Shown here: piece after piece, positions 1 through 8,822 of the stretch
Layout of the letters: each line of letters starts with the position of its first letter
Position numbering within the stretch: the first letter of the stretch is position 1
From: Sphingomonas lutea
GTDB lineage: Bacteria > Pseudomonadota > Alphaproteobacteria > Sphingomonadales > Sphingomonadaceae
Reading direction: 5' to 3'
Assembly: GCF_014396785.1 (NCBI RefSeq)
Contig: NZ_CP060718.1
Span: 1,880,501-1,944,500 of the forward strand
Length of the DNA stretch: 64,000 bases
Program-made: the position numbers and the translations under genes
The notes under the pieces: generated by a model
The model's input: the letters and a program-made list of their open reading frames with translations, nothing else
Database searches by the model: none
Told to the model about the DNA's origin: nothing

Positions 1-18
1 ATCATGGCTCTCCTTTGA
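1..18 (-). promoter_or_regulatory. Ribosome binding site and start codon of a gene leaving the window
   Basis: Read on the minus strand, AAAGGAGAG is followed after two bases by an ATG whose first base is position 5. This is a good Shine-Dalgarno with a start codon at the window edge, so a minus-strand gene very probably begins here and continues outside. It lies downstream of the ABC permease on the same strand, about 115 bases away. Nothing can be said of its product. Confidence 0.5.
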
Positions 19-121
19 GCAACGTTGATGCGTATCTTCTGGCCGAGTCGCAGTGATTGAGGTCTGAACGCGTCCGTTATTCGCCGTTCAACAAGCTTAA
101 CTCGTTAACCGCTTGAAACGA

Positions 122-949
122 CTAGGCTTTGATCTTCCAGCCACTTTTGAGCAGCGCGTAGCAGAGCACGAACAGGGCGATGTTCAGCGCCAGCAGCGCC
201 ACCCCGCCGACCCACAAAGGCGAATCGCTGACCCCAAGAAAGCCGGCGCGGAAACCTGAGATGACGTAGAAAAAGGGATTGGCGTGGCTGATTGCCTGCC
301 AGGTCGGCGACAGTTGGTGGACCGAATAAAAGGTGCCGCTGAGCAGCGACAACGGGGTCACCACGAAATTGCTGACCACCGCGGCATGGTCGAACTTTTC
401 GGCCCAGATGCTCGTCAGCAGGCCGAGGAACGACAGCATCAGCGATCCCATCAGTCCGAACCACAGCAATAGTTCGGGCCGCCGCACCGCGACCGACACG
501 CCGGGCCACAACAGCATCGCCAGCCACACCGCGCCCCCGACCAGCGCCGCGCGAGTCACCGCGGCGCCGATCAGTCCCGCGATCAACTCGCCAGTCGATA
601 GCGGCGGCATCAGATAATCGACGATATTGCCCTGGATCTTGCCGACCAGCAGCGAGAAGCTGGAATTGGCGAAGGCGTTCTGGATCATCGCCATGACGAT
701 CAGGCCCGGGGCGAGGAAGTCGGCGAAATGCACCCCCATCACCGTCCGTCCGCTGCCGCCGAGCGCGACGGTGAAGATCGCAAGGTAGAGCAAGGTGGTG
801 ATCGCTGGCGCCCAGACGGTCTGCATCTGCACCTTGAAGAAGCGGCGCACCTCCTTGATATAGAGGGTCTGCAGGCCACCCCGATTGACGCCCTTCAGCA
901 CCGGCTCGCCCGGTGCATGGCGCACCCAATTGCGGGGTTGGTCGTTCAC
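122..949 (-). CDS. ABC-2 type transporter permease
   Basis: Integral membrane subunit of an ABC exporter. The start is taken as GTG at 949, because the open frame upstream runs into the gcrA promoter region and lacks membrane-protein character. About 275 aa with roughly six hydrophobic segments. An ABC-2 signature is visible near the C terminus (SGTFYSVHQLSP followed by ANPFFYVISGFRAGF), as in NodJ/YadH-like permeases that move lipids, polysaccharides or drugs. No ATPase partner is visible in the window. It is divergent from gcrA with a gap of about 64 bases. The substrate is unknown. Confidence 0.85.
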   Translation of the reverse strand: MNDQPRNWVRHAPGEPVLKGVNRGGLQTLYIKEVRRFFKVQMQTVWAPAITTLLYLAIFTVALGGSGRTVMGVHFADFLAPGLIVMAMIQNAFANSSFSLLVGKIQGNIVDYLMPPLSTGELIAGLIGAAVTRAALVGGAVWLAMLLWPGVSVAVRRPELLLWFGLMGSLMLSFLGLLTSIWAEKFDHAAVVSNFVVTPLSLLSGTFYSVHQLSPTWQAISHANPFFYVISGFRAGFLGVSDSPLWVGGVALLALNIALFVLCYALLKSGWKIKA

Positions 950-1013
950 GTGTGAGCGCCTATCGGCTGGGGCCGGTGGCCGCAAGCTCGGCACAGATGG
1001 AGCGAAACTTTAA

Positions 1014-1676
1014 ATGTCTTGGACCGACGAGCGCATCGAGCGCCTGAAGAAGATGTGGGCCGACGGCGCGACCGCCAGCCAGATCGCCGATGAGCTCGGC
1101 GGAGTCAGTCGCAACGCCGTGATCGGCAAGGCCCACCGTCTCGGCCTCGAGCAGCGTCCCTCCCCGGTCAAGCCGGGCGAGGAAAAGAAGGCCGCCGCGA
1201 CCGCCCCGGCGGCGGCAGCCGCACCGGTCAAGCCCGCCGCTCCGCCCCGCGCCGAGACGCCCGCGCGCACGGCGCCCGCGCCTGCGTCCCCGGCGCAGTC
1301 CACGGCCGCAACCGGTACCCCTCAGCGCCCGCAGGCAGAACTGCAGTATCGCTCGATCGGCCCCGGCGGCTTCGTTCGCCAGGGTCCCGGCGACCAGCAG
1401 GCGCCGATCCCGCCCGCGCCCCCGCGCCGCCTGGTCCCCGCCAAGCCGAGCCCCGAGGTCGCCGACAAGACTGGCCTGCTCGACCTCAACGACCGCATTT
1501 GCAAATGGCCGATCGGACATCCCGGCGAGCCCGACTTCCACTTTTGCGGCGAGCAAGCCAATCCCGGCTTCCCCTATTGCGTCCAGCATTGCGGCGTCGC
1601 CTACCAGGCGCAACTGCCGCGCCGCGACCGTCGTCCGCCGCCGCCGCTCCCTTACGGTGGACCGCGCGTTCGATAA
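1014..1676 (+). CDS. gcrA: GcrA cell cycle regulator
   Basis: GcrA binds RNA polymerase sigma70 and methylated GANTC sites to activate cell-cycle genes in alphaproteobacteria. The N terminus (residues 2-46) carries the characteristic helix-turn-helix, with SWTDERIERLKKMW, GATASQIA and SRNAVIGKAHRLGL. Residues 50-150 are a Pro/Ala-rich linker. The C-terminal module has four cysteines (C163, C178, C189, C193) in CKWPIGHPGEPDFHFCG and FPYCVQHC, the sigma-interacting part of the family. The length of 220 aa is usual. The ATG start directly opens the conserved domain. Confidence 0.97.
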   Translation: MSWTDERIERLKKMWADGATASQIADELGGVSRNAVIGKAHRLGLEQRPSPVKPGEEKKAAATAPAAAAAPVKPAAPPRAETPARTAPAPASPAQSTAATGTPQRPQAELQYRSIGPGGFVRQGPGDQQAPIPPAPPRRLVPAKPSPEVADKTGLLDLNDRICKWPIGHPGEPDFHFCGEQANPGFPYCVQHCGVAYQAQLPRRDRRPPPPLPYGGPRVR

Positions 1677-1707
1677 TCAACCTCCGTTCCCGCCTGCGGG
1701 AGGGAGT

Positions 1708-3519
1708 TCAATCGTCCAGAAATCCCCGCATTTCATGGATGAAGCGGCGAAACGCCGGCTCATCGCCGAGCAGGATATGATTGGCGCTGTCGAGCGGGAC
1801 GAACTGGGCGCCGGGAATGTCGCGGGCCAGCAGTTCGCCCTGCGTGAACGGTACCGCCTGATCGTTGCGCGCGTGCAGCACCAGCGTTGGCACCCGCACC
1901 TGCGGCAGCAGGTCGCGCACGTCGAGCGCGGACAGCACGCGCATCAGCTTTGCGGCATTTTCGGGTGAAGTACTGCGCCGCTGAAGCTCATTGTACCAAT
2001 GCACCTGCCCCGGCTTCGCGCCGGGAACGTAGAGGTTGGTAAAGATCTGCCGATAGGCGGGATTGTCATTGCCCCAGCCAAGTTCGGTCAGCGTCACCAT
2101 CGCCTCGCGGCGGCTGATCTCCTCATTGTCCGCCCGCGCGCGCCAGCCGCAAGCGTAACCGCCGAGCAGCACCAGCCGGCGCACGCGATTGGGATATCGC
2201 ACCGCGTAAGCGATCGACACCGGCGCTCCCTGCGAAATGCCGAACAGGTCGAAGCGATCGAACCCGGCGTCGTCGACCACGCACGCGAGGTCGTCGACGA
2301 ACGCGTCGAGACTCATCTGGGGCGTGTCCCAGTCGCTCAAGCCATTGCCGCGCTCGTCGTAGCGCAGGAAGGCAAAGTGCGCGCTGATCTCGCGCAGCCA
2401 CGGCTTCCAAATGGGGCTTTCGAAATCAAACACCAGGTGGTTGAGCCAGTTCGCGGTCTTTACCAGCGGCCGTCCTTCGCCGACGATCGAATAGGCTAGC
2501 CGCGTTCCGTCGGAGGCCTCGCAGTAGCGCACTTGCTGTGGCGGCAAGGGCTTGCCCGCGGCGGCTTCGACCGCAGCGCGCTCCTCGGCCTCGACGCGCT
2601 TGCGCCATGTCGCGGGCGGCTCGCCAAATTCGCGCTTGAAGGCACGGTTGAACGCGGCCTCGCTGTTGAAACCGACCGAATATGCGATGTTGGCCGTCGA
2701 ATCCTTGCCTTCGCGCAGCATGATCGATGCGATGCGCATCCGCCATCCCGCGCAATAGCGCATCGGCGGCTCGCCGATCAGCTCGACAAAGCGTTCGCCG
2801 AGCACGGTGCGCGACACCCCCGCCTCGCGCGCCAGCTCCTCCACGTCGAGGTCCTCGGCATAGCGCGAATGAATGATCGAAAGCGCCCGCGAGACCGCGG
2901 GATCGGTCAGCCCGCGCAGCCATCCGCCCTGCCCTGCCGGCAGCGCGGCAATGTAGGTGCGGATGGCTTCGGCGAAGAACAGTTCTGCCAAGCGCGCGAC
3001 GAGATCGGCCGACGGTTCCTGCTGGGACATGAAGCGGAGCGACGTCTCAAGCCATGTCTCCTGGCTTTCGTGCACATCGAGCACCAGGATCGGCGGCAGG
3101 CTGTCGAGCAAGGGGTGGTGGCTGGTCGACACGCCGAGATAGCCGCAGAACATCTCGGTCGCCTCGCCGTCGCCCGAAACGGTGACGCGCTGCAGTCCCG
3201 AGGGCAGAATTTCGATCTTGTCGCCGATGTCGGCCGGCTCAAGCCCCTCGCGGCTGTAGAGCAGGTGCGGGTCGTTGCGCGGCAGCATGACGACGTGGCC
3301 GGCCGGCACCTCGACCGGCGGATGCCCTTCGAGCCGCGCGGTCAGCTTGCCCGACCGCACATAATGATAGCCGATGATGTGTCCGGGCACGGGGAAAAAC
3401 GGCGCGCAATCCTCTTCAGTGAATTGCGACAGCATGCACCAGTCGCCGCGCGCGGACGCGTCGATGACCACGCCGCCGGTCAGGCGCAGCGAAGCCAGAA
3501 TGTCACTCAGGACGTCCAT
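1708..3519 (-). CDS. AraC-type regulator fused to an alpha/beta hydrolase
   Basis: 603 aa with three parts. Residues 1-200 resemble the cupin-like sensor domain of AraC regulators (GHIIGYHYVRSGKLTARLEG, PAGHVVMLPRNDPH). Residues 203-308 are an AraC DNA-binding domain with both helix-turn-helices (DLDVEELAREAGVSRTVLGE and NIAYSVGFNSEAAFNRAFKR). Residues 325-603 are an alpha/beta hydrolase with an apparently complete triad: Ser429 in GISQG, Asp553 in ARNDQ, His581 in SANHILLG. This hydrolase type is known fused to adenylate cyclases and LuxR-type regulators; here it is fused to AraC. The gene is divergent from the diiron/OsmC/methyltransferase operon across 179 bases and is probably its regulator (inference). 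Whether the hydrolase senses or degrades the inducer is unknown. Confidence 0.88.
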   Translation of the reverse strand: MDVLSDILASLRLTGGVVIDASARGDWCMLSQFTEEDCAPFFPVPGHIIGYHYVRSGKLTARLEGHPPVEVPAGHVVMLPRNDPHLLYSREGLEPADIGDKIEILPSGLQRVTVSGDGEATEMFCGYLGVSTSHHPLLDSLPPILVLDVHESQETWLETSLRFMSQQEPSADLVARLAELFFAEAIRTYIAALPAGQGGWLRGLTDPAVSRALSIIHSRYAEDLDVEELAREAGVSRTVLGERFVELIGEPPMRYCAGWRMRIASIMLREGKDSTANIAYSVGFNSEAAFNRAFKREFGEPPATWRKRVEAEERAAVEAAAGKPLPPQQVRYCEASDGTRLAYSIVGEGRPLVKTANWLNHLVFDFESPIWKPWLREISAHFAFLRYDERGNGLSDWDTPQMSLDAFVDDLACVVDDAGFDRFDLFGISQGAPVSIAYAVRYPNRVRRLVLLGGYACGWRARADNEEISRREAMVTLTELGWGNDNPAYRQIFTNLYVPGAKPGQVHWYNELQRRSTSPENAAKLMRVLSALDVRDLLPQVRVPTLVLHARNDQAVPFTQGELLARDIPGAQFVPLDSANHILLGDEPAFRRFIHEMRGFLDD

Positions 3520-3698
3520 CGCGAGCCCCCGCCGGACGCGTTTCCGGCGTTTCGATCAAATTATCCGGCAGCGCGGTCATTTTGGCAATCTCGCGTCAAG
3601 CGTAGAAACTGATCCATCAACTGCGGGCGAGTAACCCGACGCTGGAAGCATCCGCTTTCGGCGGCGGTGGAATTCGTCCCAAGAAAAGGGACAAGAAC

Positions 3699-3815
3699 AT
3701 GAGTGGCTATCAACTTTCACTTCGCATGCAGAGCGCGTCGATCTTCGTGGTCTTCGCCATGTCCAGCGTGTCGGCCTTCCTGACTTCGCTGGTCCTGCTC
3801 ACCATGCTCGGCTGA
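3699..3815 (+). CDS. 38-aa single-span membrane peptide
   Basis: A short ORF with ATG start and TGA stop, preceded by a purine-rich site (AAGAAAAGGGACAAG). The product has a short N terminus with Arg9 and one hydrophobic segment of about 22 residues (SIFVVFAMSSVSAFLTSLVL). It lies 22 bases ahead of the diiron gene, which has its own GAAAAGGGG ribosome site, so it is probably the first gene of that operon. Codon use and spacing support translation, but no family is recognised. It could be a membrane anchor or regulator of the enzymes downstream. Confidence 0.6.
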   Translation: MSGYQLSLRMQSASIFVVFAMSSVSAFLTSLVLLTMLG

Positions 3816-3837
3816 TTGCTTCGAAAAGGGGATCATC

Positions 3838-4743
3838 ATGTACCATGACTTCAACTATCAGGCGACGCTGGCGACATCCCTCCGCGCGCAGTGGCAGCTC
3901 GATGACGTGCTGCGCGCGGATCAGGAGCTCGATTTCACCCGCAATTTCATGCCCGAAAGCCTGGCACGGACCGCGGCGCTCGATACGCTAAATCCGTACG
4001 AGCAGCGCATCCTCAACCAGATCAGCGCGCATCAGTACCTGTGCATTTTCGGGGTGGTCGAGGAGTTCATCCTCCCGTTCCTGCTCGATCATGCGCGGCC
4101 CGCGCTGCGCGGCGACGATTGGCGCATCCGCGCTTTGATCAACTTCGCCAGCGAGGAAGCCAAGCACATCCATTTGTTCAAGCGCTTCCACGAGGCGTTC
4201 GCCCGTGGCTTCCCGGTTGAGTGCCAGATGATCGGGCCGTCCGAAGCGATCGGCGCAAAGGTGCTGAGCCACGACCCGCTCGCGGTCGGGCTCGTCATCC
4301 TGATGATCGAGTGGATGACGCAGCAGCATTATCTCGGCTCGATCCGCGACGAACGCGACATCGACCCTTTGTTCAAAAGCCTGATGCGGCATCACTGGAT
4401 CGAGGAGGCGCAGCACGCCAAGCTCGACACGCTGATCGTCGATGCGCTTGGGCAAGGCCGCAGCGAGGACGAGGTTGACCGCGCGATCGACGAATTCTTC
4501 GCGATCGGCGGTTTCCTCGACGACGGGCTGAAGGCGCAGGCCGGCTTCAATCTCGACGCGCTCGAAAAGGTCATCGGACGCAGCCTCGACGACCGTGACG
4601 CGATCCTTGCGCAGCAGCACCAGGCCGCGCGCTGGACCTACCTCGGCTCGGGCATGGTCCACGACCGCTTCAAGGCCACGCTCGAAGCCCTGTCGCCCCG
4701 CGCTGCCGCACGAATCGCCGAAGCGGCGCCGATGTTCGCTTGA
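3838..4743 (+). CDS. Ferritin-like diiron protein (AurF-like oxygenase candidate)
   Basis: 301-aa, largely helical soluble protein with the ligand pattern of a four-helix-bundle diiron enzyme: Glu75/Glu76 in VVEEF, E107xxH110 in SEEAKHIH, Glu158 in MIEWM, and E190xxH193 in WIEEAQHAK. Such sites activate O2 in AurF-like N-oxygenases and related diiron oxygenases. The exact family is uncertain and the substrate unknown. Second gene of a four-gene operon, 23 bases before the OsmC-like gene. An oxidative modification or detoxification role is inferred from its partners, a methyltransferase and an OsmC protein. Confidence 0.75.
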   Translation: MYHDFNYQATLATSLRAQWQLDDVLRADQELDFTRNFMPESLARTAALDTLNPYEQRILNQISAHQYLCIFGVVEEFILPFLLDHARPALRGDDWRIRALINFASEEAKHIHLFKRFHEAFARGFPVECQMIGPSEAIGAKVLSHDPLAVGLVILMIEWMTQQHYLGSIRDERDIDPLFKSLMRHHWIEEAQHAKLDTLIVDALGQGRSEDEVDRAIDEFFAIGGFLDDGLKAQAGFNLDALEKVIGRSLDDRDAILAQQHQAARWTYLGSGMVHDRFKATLEALSPRAAARIAEAAPMFA

Positions 4744-4766
4744 TCATCTGTCAGAAGGAATTGAAC

Positions 4767-5327
4767 ATGCTTGATAAAGTGCAATCCCGCGTCAACGGCC
4801 TCGATCTCACGGCCCTTGGCGAGACCGTCGAAGCGATCGAACAGGATGCCGCCAAGGCGCTGGTCAGCTTCGATGTCACGACCCGTTGGACGGGGCAGAC
4901 CCGCAGCGAATCCACCGTGACCGGTTTCACCCTCGCCGGCGAGCGGATCGCGCGCAGCCACACCATCGTCGCCGACGAACCTTGCGAGCTGCTCGGCACT
5001 GACAGCGCCCCTAATCCGCAGGAGCTGCTGATGGCGGCGCTCAATGCCTGCATGATGGTCGGCTACGTCGCGGGCGCCTCACTCAAGGGCATCAATCTCG
5101 ACACGGTCGAGATCGTGACTCGCGGTCAGCTCGACCTGCGTGGCTTCCTTGGCCTCAGCGACGATGTCGCGCCAGGCTACGAAGCGATCGACTATGACGT
5201 CCGCATCACGGGCGACGGCACGCGTGAGCAATATGAGGACATCCACCAGACGGTGATGAAAACCTCGCCCAACTACTTCAACCTCAACCGCCCCATTCGC
5301 ATGAATGGCCATTTGACGGTTGCTTGA
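4767..5327 (+). CDS. OsmC family protein lacking the second redox cysteine
   Basis: 186 aa from the ATG at 4767, chosen because AGAAGGAA sits just upstream; an in-frame TTG at 4740 overlaps the previous gene. The OsmC/Ohr fold is supported by the central helix (APNPQELLMAALNACMMVGY), whose Cys95 is at the usual peroxidatic position. The second family cysteine, normally in a CP motif near the C terminus, is replaced by Ser167 in KTSPNYFN; another cysteine lies at 73. Classical two-cysteine hydroperoxide reduction is therefore doubtful. Lies between the diiron and methyltransferase genes in the same operon. Confidence 0.85.
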   Translation: MLDKVQSRVNGLDLTALGETVEAIEQDAAKALVSFDVTTRWTGQTRSESTVTGFTLAGERIARSHTIVADEPCELLGTDSAPNPQELLMAALNACMMVGYVAGASLKGINLDTVEIVTRGQLDLRGFLGLSDDVAPGYEAIDYDVRITGDGTREQYEDIHQTVMKTSPNYFNLNRPIRMNGHLTVA

Positions 5328-5402
5328 ATCCAAGTTCCCGGGCGCGCCGAACCCTTTCCCCTCCAGGCGTGTCCGGGACACCTATTTGACAGGAGACCTA
5401 TT

Positions 5403-6236
5403 GTGGCCGACCTCGGCATTCCTATGACCAATCCCAACAAAGCGCTTTGGGAAAAGGGCGACTTCACGCGCATTGCATCGACCATGCGGCGCAGCGGTGA
5501 AGAGCTGGTCGACACGCTTGGCATCCAACCGCACATGAAGGTTCTTGACCTCGGCTGCGGCGACGGCACCATCGCGCTGCCCGCCGCGCAGCGCGGCGCC
5601 ATTGTCCTGGGCATCGACATCGCCGACAATCTCGTCGCGGCGGGCAACGCCCGCGCCGCCAAGGCAGGACTCGACAACATCCGCTTCCAGCAGGGCGACG
5701 CCAGCAAGCTGACCGGTATTGCCGACGGCACCTTCGATCTTGTCGTCAGCATCTTTGGCGCAATGTTCGCCCCGCGCCCGTTCGACGTTGCGCATGAAAT
5801 GGTCCGCGTGACCAAGCCGGGCGGCCGGATCGTCATGGGCAATTGGATCCCCGGCGATCCCACGCTCGTCGCGCAGATCCTCAAGATCAGCGCCGCTTAC
5901 ACCCCGCCGCCGCCCGAAGGCTTCGTCAGCCCGATGACCTGGGGCGATGAGGCACTCGTCACGGAGCGCTTCGGTGCCGCCGGCGTTCCGGCCGACAATA
6001 TCAGTTTCGATCGCGTAACCTGGCACCTCCGCGGCGATGGTCCGCCGGAAGAGCTCTTCACCATCTTCCGCGATTATTACGGCCCGATGATGAACGCGTT
6101 CGAATCCGCCGACAAAGCTGGACGCCGCGCCGAGCTCGATGCCGAATTGAAGGCGTTGTTCGTCGCGCAGAACCGTGGCGGCGATGTGACCGAGGTTCCG
6201 GCCACCTATCTCAAGGTCACGGTTCGTAAACGCTGA
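5403..6236 (+). CDS. Class I SAM-dependent methyltransferase
   Basis: 277-aa soluble protein starting at GTG 5403 behind ACAGGAGA. Motif I is VLDLGCGDGTIALP (GCGDG at 51-55), followed by an acidic residue at the end of strand 2 (GIDIADNL) and a motif around DGTFDLVVSIFGAMFAPRP, all of the Methyltransf_11/25 type. The acceptor cannot be predicted. Last gene of the diiron/OsmC operon, followed within 12 bases by a strong terminator. Paired with a diiron oxygenase, it may methylate a hydroxylated or reactive small molecule (inference). Confidence 0.88.
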   Translation: MADLGIPMTNPNKALWEKGDFTRIASTMRRSGEELVDTLGIQPHMKVLDLGCGDGTIALPAAQRGAIVLGIDIADNLVAAGNARAAKAGLDNIRFQQGDASKLTGIADGTFDLVVSIFGAMFAPRPFDVAHEMVRVTKPGGRIVMGNWIPGDPTLVAQILKISAAYTPPPPEGFVSPMTWGDEALVTERFGAAGVPADNISFDRVTWHLRGDGPPEELFTIFRDYYGPMMNAFESADKAGRRAELDAELKALFVAQNRGGDVTEVPATYLKVTVRKR

Positions 6237-6247
6237 GCTGCTAAACG

Positions 6248-6293
6248 CCCCGGGCGCTTGTCGTCCGAAACCCGCCGCGCCCGGGGTTTTTTT
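6248..6293 (+). terminator. Rho-independent terminator of the methyltransferase operon
   Basis: Perfect 10-bp stem CCCCGGGCGC / GCGCCCGGGG (6248-6257 with 6277-6286) around a 19-base loop, followed by seven T (6287-6293). It starts 12 bases after the methyltransferase stop. Confidence 0.9.
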
Positions 6294-6307
6294 CGAAGGT
6301 CTTGTTG

Positions 6308-6499
6308 ATGAAGCACGAGAAAATTGGCGACGACGCGCGCGTCTGGACCGTCACGCGCGGTCCGACAGGACGCTTGAAGCCAAGCATCGATCCGCAACTC
6401 TTCGCTGCCCTCAACCCCGGCATGAGCTCCGCGCAAATCGAAGAAGCGATCGCTATTGCGGCCGGCACTATGGAGGTGGCGAAAACACGCGTCTGGTAG
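6308..6499 (+). CDS. Small conserved-type hypothetical protein
   Basis: 63 aa from ATG 6308, with AAGG eight bases upstream; two in-frame TTG codons just ahead are less likely starts. Soluble, no signal peptide. The sequence ends in an Ala/Ile-rich helix (SSAQIEEAIAIAAGTMEVAK). No family is recognised. The gene begins right after the operon terminator, so it needs its own promoter or read-through. Its stop codon abuts the stop of the convergent YdeI-like gene. Confidence 0.6.
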   Translation: MKHEKIGDDARVWTVTRGPTGRLKPSIDPQLFAALNPGMSSAQIEEAIAIAAGTMEVAKTRVW

Positions 6500-6754
6500 C
6501 TAACGGTGCGGGCAGCCCGGCCAGCAGCAGGGTCGGCGCTTGCCGTCGCGCAGGTTCTCCGTGCCCCAAGTGATGCGCTTTGCACGCGTTTCGGCCTTCT
6601 TCGCCGACGTCACCCAGCAGATCCATTCGTTGCGGGCGAGCGGCGTGATGTCATGCCACGTCGCTTGGGCCACTTCGTCAACCAATAGGGCTTGGCAGAG
6701 GTCGGATGGCAGGTCGTGGACAACCCCACCGGGAAGGCGTGCGTCATTTCCCAT
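6500..6754 (-). CDS. YdeI/OmpD-associated family small protein
   Basis: 84 aa. The body (HDLPSDLCQALLVDEVAQ, DITPLARNEWICWVTSAKK, ETRAKRI) matches the YdeI/OmpD-associated C-terminal domain. The ending with two close cysteines and a third (RRPCCWPGCPHR) is typical of the short version found in many alphaproteobacteria. Function unknown; a role in envelope or cationic-peptide resistance is only suggested for relatives. Monocistronic and convergent with the preceding small gene. Confidence 0.75.
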   Translation of the reverse strand: MGNDARLPGGVVHDLPSDLCQALLVDEVAQATWHDITPLARNEWICWVTSAKKAETRAKRITWGTENLRDGKRRPCCWPGCPHR

Positions 6755-6921
6755 GACCCGGTCTTACCGTGGGCTGCGGTTGATCCAAGGGGCGCGATCA
6801 TTTTGTCCCCTCGAGTGCACCTTTGGCACGATCGTCCAGCGGGCGTGCGGGGGAGCTCTGGCGTCGGCGCGTGCTTCGGGTAAATGCCGGTTCATCTGAG
6901 TCGGACTCGAAACGATTGATT

Positions 6922-8821
6922 ATGACGCAAGCTGCTCGCCAGAGAGCGATCCTCGTCATCTTCGTAGTGACTGTACTCGCCTACGGCGTTTCCGCGCAGC
7001 TTGGGCTTCAGCTTATCGATCCAGCGCGCAAGATTGCTTTGTTCTGGCCCGCCGCGGGAATTGCCGTCGGATTGATGGCGTCGGTGAGAACCCGTCATGT
7101 GCCCGTCGTCGCACTTGCTATCTTCACCGCTGCTCTTGCTGCCAATCTCGCCGTCGGAAAGGACGTTGGTCCAACCCTCGTCCTATCGCTCGCGAATGCC
7201 TTCGAAGCCATGACGGCCGCATTTTTGCTTCATGGCCTGGATAGGAATGACCGCTTTCGCTTGACCGACCTCGTGTCGCTTCGGCGCTTCCTCCTCAGTA
7301 CGGTTGCCGCCGTCGCAATCGGCGGCGGGATCAGCACGTTCGGACTATATTTGACTGGGGAGGTTTCGGCGCCCCTTCTCTCGTCGTGGCTCGTCTGGGT
7401 CCTGGGTAATGGGGTGGGCATCCTGACGCTCGCGCCGCTGATCATTGTCGCGACCGATCGATCCTATTGGTTTCAGCCCGAACGACCGTGGGAGACTGCG
7501 GGCGCTATCACTGTTCTGGGCGCGGTCTTGCTGGTGGTGATTCAGCCTGATCGAAACGCATGGTATCAACTTGCGCCGCTCGCGGTGCTTGCTCCACCAC
7601 TGTTGTGGATTGCTCTTCGCGGCAACACGCTCGCGGCGGCCAGCGCGCCTGCCCTGACTGCCTTGGCCATCGTCGCCGGCACGGTGCACGGTCTCGGACC
7701 TTTTGCGGATGCCGCCGACGGTTCGGCATCCAGTTTCTACGCGGCGCAAGCAGCCCTTACGACCGCATCAATAGGGTCGCTGGCTGTCCATTTCCTTTTG
7801 CTCGAGCTCCAGTCGCGGAATGCCGAACTGAGCTCACTTCTGAAGGAGGCGCCGCTCGGCCTCGCCTTCTTCGACGATGAATATCGATATCTGAGGATCA
7901 ACGACGAACTGGCCTCAATCAACGGAATTCCCGCGCCCGATCATCTTGGCCGGACGATCACCGAACTGCTTCCGGTCAACGCGGTCAGGCGTTCGCCCGG
8001 TGATCGATGAGGTGTTCGAGAATGCCCGCGTCATTCGCGACCTGGAAATCGTCGGCGAAACGCCGCTTAAGCCGGGCGAGGAACGCTATTGGCTGACCGG
8101 CTTCTTCCCGGTGAAGCGAAGTGACGGAGCCGTCAGTTCATGCGGCGCGTGGGTGGTGGAAGTCACTGACAAGAAGCGGGTCGAGCAGGCGCTGGTCGAA
8201 GCCAATCAAGCCAAGGATGTGTTGCTCTACGAGGTTAACCACAGGATCAAGAATTCGCTGCAACTCGTCGTTTCCCTACTCACGTTGCACGCCCGGGGAA
8301 TGACGGACGATGGTGCTCGGACGGCATTGGGCGATGCGCAACAGCGGATCGAAGTCATCGCCCGAATTCACCAGAACCTGTATTCACTTGGTCGACACGA
8401 CCATGTGGATTTCACCTCTTTCGTGGGTGAACTCGCATCGGGGATCGCCGATTCCTTGATTGGAGGACGAAAGGTTCGGCTAACCGTGAATGCCGAGCCC
8501 GACATCATTCTTCCGATCGACCGGGCTGTGCCTATGGCGTTGGCGATAAGCGAGTTGCTGACCAATGCCATCAAGCATGGCGCGAACGCCCCCCGGGGTG
8601 CGAACGTTGGGGTTGAATTGGCTAAGGCTGCCGATGCCATCCGGATCGCGGTCTTCGATGATGGGGTCGGCCTTCCCACGGATTTCAACTTCGACACGGC
8701 GTCAGGCCTGGGCATGAAGATCGTCCGATCACTTGTGCATCAGGCACGAAGCAGCCTGACGATCACCGATCGTGCGCCCGGTACCGAGTTCGTGATCCTC
8801 CTTCCTCTTTCGAAAGCCTGA
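6922..8821 (+). pseudogene. MASE1-PAS-HisKA_2 sensor histidine kinase, split by a frameshift
   Basis: One gene in two frames. The first part, from ATG 6922, has about eight membrane spans of the MASE1 type (VSAQLGLQLIDP, FWPAAGIAVGLMA), then a PAS domain start (LLKEAPLGLAFFDDEYRYL), and closes at 8010. The PAS end, the HisKA_2 dimerisation/phospho-acceptor box (EVNHRIKNSLQLVVSLL) and the ATPase domain (ELLTNAIKHG, DDGVGL, GLGMKIV) continue in the +1 frame to 8821. Removing one base near 7991 restores a smooth protein (LLPV..RPVIDEVFEN). It is probably a sequencing indel or a recent mutation. A response regulator follows one base later, so this is a two-component pair. Confidence 0.85.
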
Positions 8822-8822
8822 C

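Noticed and set aside
1681..1707. Hairpin TCCCGCCTGCGGGA after gcrA as a terminator
   Set aside because: The stem is short, the loop tight, and no T run follows on either strand.
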